Shown here piece by piece: positions 58,277 to 64,000 of a stretch of DNA of 64,000 nucleotides. Location of the stretch: the NCBI GenBank assembly GCA_029817715.1, contig JARUPY010000190.1:2666001-2730000 (forward strand). Reading direction: 5' to 3'. The notes beneath the pieces were generated by a model. The model saw only the letters and a program-made list of their open reading frames with translations, did not search any database and was not told where the DNA came from. This DNA comes from Melastoma dodecandrum (lineage: Eukaryota; Streptophyta; Magnoliopsida; Myrtales; Melastomataceae). The position numbers and the translations under genes are program-made. Position 1 is the stretch's first letter. Each line of letters starts with the position of its first letter.

Positions 58277-61116
58277 CTATCCAATCAGACCCTTGTGGCG
58301 CGCGTACGCTAAGATGAACAAGAATACCACTGCACATAAAGCCCCCGTGACGATGGCCACCTGCAGATTCAGGTACAACACCCAGAAATATCAGCTGGAA
58401 TCCATAAGGGAGGTTGGCGGCGGCAGGAATAGTTGTCGAAAGAGAGAATGTTAAAAATACCCATTTGAACACGTATCCATCGTTCCACGTGAAAGGTATG
58501 TTCATGCCGAAATATCCGCCGACCAAAGAATAGATGGCCAGGGAGATAGTCGCGGCTGTAAGGAAAAGCTCCAGCTGCGAATGAGAGAACAGAATGTGCA
58601 GCGAAGTTTCAGAAAAGGGTGACCTGTGCGATATCGGAAGGAAGTCTCGACGAGGGGTACAAAATGAGAACCTGAATCAACTGGTTTCGATGCTTGTCCA
58701 GCTGCGAAAATTTACAACAGAAGATCAGGACATCCCAAGCTCTGGCCAAGATTAGAAAACGCCCTTGACCACGAGACGTAGACTAGTTTACCTGGAGATT
58801 TATGTAATCCTCCGTATCGTCAATGTATCCACGGAGCTGCAAAACAAAATATTCACATCTCCAACCGTGACACTTGATGACTCATGAACTACATGTGGAT
58901 GCAGAATCGTCGGACACAAATTATTCCCAGATGACTTGACTTACAGTGGTTAATTTGTTCATCGTGCCATCGATTTGCATGAAGTAAGCCTGAATGGTAT
59001 CATCATTCATCATTCTCTTTCAGAAAAACAAAAAACAATGGAAGGATCATCACATAAAAATGACAGCACTAGGTAGCATCGATTCTAACCTCAAGCAACA
59101 TTTCCACCACCTCGACATCATTTTCATCGCCTTGCGCTGTTGCCACGCCTACCTTACTGGCCCGAGATATCTTCGAGCCGATCGTAGCGGAAGTGGGAAA
59201 CCAGTTATGGGCACCCGACCCACTTACTGGGGAAGAAGCACCAGCAAGCTTTCTGGAAAGATACAAATCTGCCATGTCATCGTCGTCAGCTAGCAGCTGT
59301 TCAAGCTCATCCCTTACCTAAACATATAAATCAAGTTAGAATTGCTCGGATATTATGCTTCCAGACCCGAACCATGAATTCACCCACACAATTTGGGCAT
59401 AAGCCCCTAACTGTCGACTAAATTAAGGAGAAGAAACTAAGCAGAACAAACGTCACCTTCTGGACACGAGCAGTCAGCCTCGTCATAGCAGTCTTTAGCT
59501 TACTAACCCTGTCCAGATTACTGCTGCTAACCTATTTAACAACAAAGGGTGCAAATGTATAAGTTACACGCAAACGGTGGAGCAATCTGCAGGTTTCAAT
59601 ACTCGGCATGTTAATACGGGCCCAGCAAAACGAATTAAGGACTTGACAACAGAGAAAAAGAACCAAATAGCAATGTCTCTGCTTATGGTGGGAAAACAAA
59701 CTCACTTTTGAAGTTAATTCATCCAAAGCAGGGTAGGCAGCAGCCTCTAGTTCAGTAGTACGCGCGGCAAGGAAGCTACAGATAGATTCCAAAACAACCT
59801 CCATCGCACGAAACTCGAAAGGCGACTCTGCATCAGATTACAATAATTCCACATCAACAGTCACCCCATTGAATGGACAGAAGATTAAGCTCAGTGAACA
59901 AAGGAACCATGAAACAAAACCTTGTTTTTTTTTCTGCATACTCTAGTCTAACTAACAACAAGCACACCGTACCATTATCTTCACCGGCATCATCCTCATG
60001 TCCCGCATGGTGCTCCTCTTCGCCTTGACCGGCACCACTAGTAGGAGGCAACCTTCTTTGGAGTTCCTCAACAACCGGCACAATGTCGTCGTCTAGCGGA
60101 TCTTGAAGCAATACCTGGAAACCGACAGCAAACTTAAAACAAGAAGAAACATGAAATACAGAGAAAGGTAATGCCATATAGATAACATGGCACTGCCTGG
60201 TCTTTGGATTATTGAATTAAAAAAAAAATTGTCTTCCAAAATCACAACCTCAAATTAGGAATGGGGTAAAAGGAGAAGACTAAACTAACATCCAAGAGAA
60301 ACAAATCTTTAGAGGCCCCCAAAACTACAATATCATTTCAACCTCGTAGAGAAAAGACACCACCCCCTGCTGTTTGGTATCGACATGATGAACAACAACG
60401 AAAGCGATAAACAGCGAAACGAAGATGATACAAATTACTTACCTCATCAGCCATAATGATCGCCTTGATATGCTGCAAAACAAAAACAACATAAACCCAG
60501 ATTAATTCTATCGAATTTCAGCGCGAAGAATACATTCTTGTTTAGGGGTTGGATTTTTTTGTCTCTTTTTCATTTTTAATTCTTTCATTTTTTTTTTTTT
60601 GCGTCCGAGGAGCTTGTACTCTCAACCTTTGATTCCGATATTACTGTTGTTATACAGCAGCGACTGATGCTAAATGTCTAAAAACAGCTCCAAATAGATG
60701 AACACGTGACATACTTTATATTTTACTTTTACAAACACACGCAGTTGAAAAGAGCAACAAGAAGATGCCTTGCTATTCCAATTCCAACAACGCCAACACG
60801 TAACCCAACCACAAACAAGACAAAAACCATGAAAACTAGCCAGCTTCACCTCGAGGTTGAGAACGATGGCACGCTCCCTGCCGAGGATGGTGGAGGGGTA
60901 AGAAAGGATGGGGTCAAGGATGCGGAGGTCGCGGGCATGGACCTGCACGCGGTGCATGATGTCATATTTGTCGACATCGAGGACAGTACCTTGGCCGGAG
61001 GAGTCGACGAGTATCCAGCTGCGAGCGGAGGCGCCCTTCTTCTTCAGGGAAGCGGCGGCCTCGGCGGCGGCGGCAGAGGGGTAGGCAGGAACGACGGCGC
61101 TCGCGTCCCACGCCAT
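58277..61116 (-). CDS. MRS2: MRS2/MGT magnesium transporter, 11 exons, 393 residues
   Basis: A CorA-type Mg2+ channel of plant membranes. Exons on the minus strand: 61116-60850, 60472-60443, 60114-59973, 59827-59706, 59531-59457, 59317-59090, 58989-58945, 58836-58792, 58701-58672, 58574-58461, 58360-58277 (1182 bp, all phases agree). Two are only 30 bp. The N-terminus has [20 protein letters not shown] and [21 protein letters not shown] long helical region includes [20 protein letters not shown], then [16 protein letters not shown]. Two C-terminal membrane segments flank the signature GMN (351-353) in [13 protein letters not shown]. The tail ends YARHKGLIG. By wording it is closest, from memory, to the MRS2-3/MGT4 type, which in Arabidopsis is an ER and pollen transporter; that placement is tentative. 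The start chosen gives the family layout. No lesion is seen. Confidence 0.94.
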
Positions 61117-64000
61117 AGTGGTTGTCTTTAATGCATCACACCGCAACTAAAAACAGGAGCGGAGGTTTTGTAGAAGAGAAAGATAATCAAATCAATAAGG
61201 GGGCGGGAATTTTCTGATTGCCAAGTCAACTCCCCTCACAAACAAAACTACTTAGACACCAAAATCATTTACATATAACTTATTGGATATTCTAACTAAA
61301 GTACTTATAATAGGAAATTTTTGTATGCTCTTTTAGATATAGCTAACATTTATTTATTTTTTATCTTTTTCATCACACGACATAAATTTAGGACAAAAAA
61401 GAAAGAAGTTTGGTATTCTTTAAATTAGGAGGTTTTAATGATCTAAATTTTTAGATCATACACTCTTCGACTGTGATGGAAAATAAATAATAATAAAATG
61501 ATCGAGATTAGGTATCTTTGTAATAGTTAACTAAAATTAAGCCATCTCACAACAGCTTTCGCCTTCAAGTTTGAATTTTTAGGATAGTTGGCGTTAGTTG
61601 TTGTATAGCATTATTTTGGAATTAAGAGTTCATGTTACAAATTAAGCGAAATTTTCGTAAAAAAATGTTTTAAAATTTATCAAATAACACCTTAAAATCG
61701 AGATTAGAAACGCCGACTTCTTTTATAAATTGAAGCGGATGTTTCTAACGCCCGCCTTTTCGAGGAATTTCGAAAGTTATTACGAAACATTTTTGCGTGG
61801 CTTTGGAAGAAAGCTAATAGCGAGCTAGTACAACTCATTTGAGTTGAAGGTGTGTTTGATGACAGTAAACATGACGACGAACTTCCAAAACTCAAATTAT
61901 TCGATTTTTTTATCCCTAGAGTCTGATGAGTTGTCTGTGTGCGCTTATCAAAATTGATTGATTGATTCAATTATCAGGCACCAACAGATGCAGAACACTT
62001 CCTTTGCTAACATCACATTACGCCAAATTCATTAAAAAATAAAACAGAAGTCAGAAACATTACCAATTTTTTTATTTACAAAAATAAGTAAATAAATTCT
62101 TGCTGATTAAAATTATTCCAACGCATGGCTCGTTGTGAGTTGACAATTGGATTGGATAATAATATCTAAAATCCAAGTGTTACAACCCAATTGCTTTTAT
62201 TTTAATCAGCGTTGACATCTTAAATAAATTCGTCATCGCCACCGTAAGATTGCCAATAAATTAAAAGATTTTCTAAAAAAAATATTAACACATTAAAGCT
62301 TTTTTTTTTTAACCGGCGCAGGATATTGTAAAGGCTTATAAGGTTTCTAGTAATTTTAAAAAAGAGAGGATATGTAAGTTTGACTTTATGGGTTTTTATA
62401 TCTAACCTAAAATAAAAAATTCGCTAAAATCGAAAAGTATTTAACGAATATTAAGGATATGATTAATAAGTAGGTAGAGGGTTTAGTCGTGACCGATGAA
62501 TATTATTCTCTTTTTTTTTCTTCTTAAAAAAATGATTATTCAATACAATTTCCCTACCATATCACTCACCTTATTTAGCACCGACTCCGTACGAATGCGA
62601 CACGCATTTCATATAAATATATATATATATATAAATCCGGAAAGAAGTTTAAGATGAAAGTATTTCGCGGTCAAGGGTATTTATCTTTCGAAATTCTAGA
62701 AATAATATCTCGAATCGGTTTTATAAAAATCGAATTAGCTGCTTAAGGAAGTCAACTTTTATAAACCCTGAATTTTCTCTTAACAGAACACGAATGCTCA
62801 TGCTCGACTTTTTAAAAGCTGTTTAGAAGTTTTTAACCGAACTCACTTTTTAATCTGGATTTTGCTCAGACGAGCTCGGATTTTGAAAGTTTGTATCTTA
62901 AAATGCGAAACATTTTCACGATCAACGCGAACGAGGCATGTTTTTGTTTTATAATTTATTTTCTACGGGGAAGTATGTGGTGGCTCGGGGATATAATAAG
63001 GGAAAAAGGGTGGAGTTAGGGTAAAGCAATTAGCCACATGACGCCCCAATAATTCCAATGGGCCCCCAACCATTCATTCCCTCGTGAGCATGTTTTCTTG
63101 GCTTCATAGACGAGTCTAATGATGGATGTTTCTATCATCAGTTAGAAAAGAGTGTCAGACTGCCTGGACTATACAGACGAAATGCCTTGGTTATTTGTTT
63201 TCTTTAAGTGAAGTGATATCTCATGATGCTTCGCATCATCGACTCGTTTTTTCCCTTATCCTTTTTGCCCTAAAGCTGATGGAGTAAAACCCTAGTCCGT
63301 CCGGCATTGGTGTGCGAAAACGGAGATGCGAGTGCTCTTGGAGTTTCGTTGTGTGAGTATATTCCTTCCTCCGCAAGAGAAGATATCGCCTTTATCCTCC
63401 TTCTAAAACGGTCATGCCAAGACCTCGCCTCAGTTGATAAGAAAAGGAAACTAACTTGAGACGATGCCGGGATGGTGTGAGTCGGTGTCATTTAATATCA
63501 GATGGCGATGCCTGAGTTGAATGATGTGAGTCCATTGGCCAAGTCTTAGCCCTCGTAATATGACCTCTTGATTCTTTTCCTTCATTTGGTTTTGTTTTTG
63601 GACCGAACTTGGGAGGGCAACATGCTCTTCGAGAGCTAATTGCGTCAATGGACAATAACCCTTCTTCGATATGACCAAATTAAACACTTTTGCACCTCCG
63701 GTGTATCTTAATCGGGCGTAACTTTTGTGGCAATCTGGAGTCATTTGATGAACTCGTCGGTCAATAAAGCACAAGGCTGTTAGAATTTTTTGAAAGGATG
63801 TTACAAATCTCAGGAAAAGTAGCAAGAACCAATACGCAATGCAAAGTTATCTTGGGACTTCACGGATCGGAGTAGCCTTGGAGTTAATGCAATCCTTCCT
63901 TCTCTTTTCACCCTCGTAATTTACACACATTTAACATCACGAAAGGCGATTGTCCTAATCGTGTGATCTCGGAAGCACGAATGTATCATATCAAGAGCTC
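61117..64000. other. MRS2 upstream region and intergenic DNA, no gene seen
   Basis: The first few hundred bases are the MRS2 promoter. A TA dinucleotide run lies at about 62617-62632. No open frame between 61200 and 64000 shows family features on either strand. The right end (63270-64000) has GC-richer stretches and open frames on the minus strand that I could not assign; they may be decayed mobile DNA. Confidence 0.4.

Noticed and set aside
60706..61131. Plus-strand open frame of 141 codons over MRS2 exon 1
   Set aside because: Antisense shadow; the minus strand encodes the conserved MRS2 N-terminus.

Overview
This window is nuclear DNA from a flowering plant, most likely a eudicot. It has intron-split genes with GT-AG introns, plant-specific families (R2R3-MYB, AP2/ERF, SUPERMAN-like zinc finger, cellulose-synthase-like, PRAF-type RCC1/FYVE, potato type I inhibitor), and AT-rich intergenic DNA full of LTR retrotransposon and MITE remains. 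All gene models were built by eye from splice signals, reading phase and family resemblance; no search was run.

Layout. 1-3701 (-): a PRAF-type PH/RCC1/FYVE gene cut by the window edge and broken by a 4-bp tandem duplication. 3702-4281: divergent promoter with Site II and G-box elements. 4282-8400 (+): complete 13-exon Delta14-sterol reductase (FACKEL). 8511-8940 (-): decayed tau-class GST pseudogene. 9898-10994 (-): R2R3-MYB gene. 11.0-18.6 kb: repeat-rich DNA with no gene recognised. 18680-20625 (+): TAF7, whose last intron looks like a U12-type AT-AC intron. 21218-22958 (+): TMEM208/SND2-like ER protein. 23-28.6 kb: repeats, including a minisatellite and an LTR remnant. 28603-29034 (+): intronless group IX ERF. 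31915-34369 (+): HR-like lesion-inducer membrane protein.

From 34.8 kb: a small GC-rich orphan ORF; a TRIM-like element (35.5-35.85 kb); an internally deleted Copia element with a GAAAA target duplication (36723-39683); a SUPERMAN/TAC1-like zinc finger (39822-40427, -); a decayed antisense Copia fragment (42.7-44.2 kb); a MITE (44310-44575); a complete six-exon cellulose-synthase-like gene of the CslG/CslM type (45036-47642, -) with a GC-AG intron; a TIR element with a possible captured gene start (48.9-49.97 kb); a potato inhibitor I gene (-) split in exon 1 by a young 4.6-kb Copia element (51153-55779); and a complete 11-exon MRS2/MGT magnesium transporter (58277-61116, -). The last 2.9 kb hold no recognised gene.

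The genes are ordinary independent plant loci (sterol synthesis, transcription, ER targeting, Mg transport, defence) and do not form one pathway. The most informative observations are structural: a retrotransposon caught inside a defence-gene exon with its target duplication intact, a frame-breaking microduplication in a regulatory gene, and two non-canonical introns.
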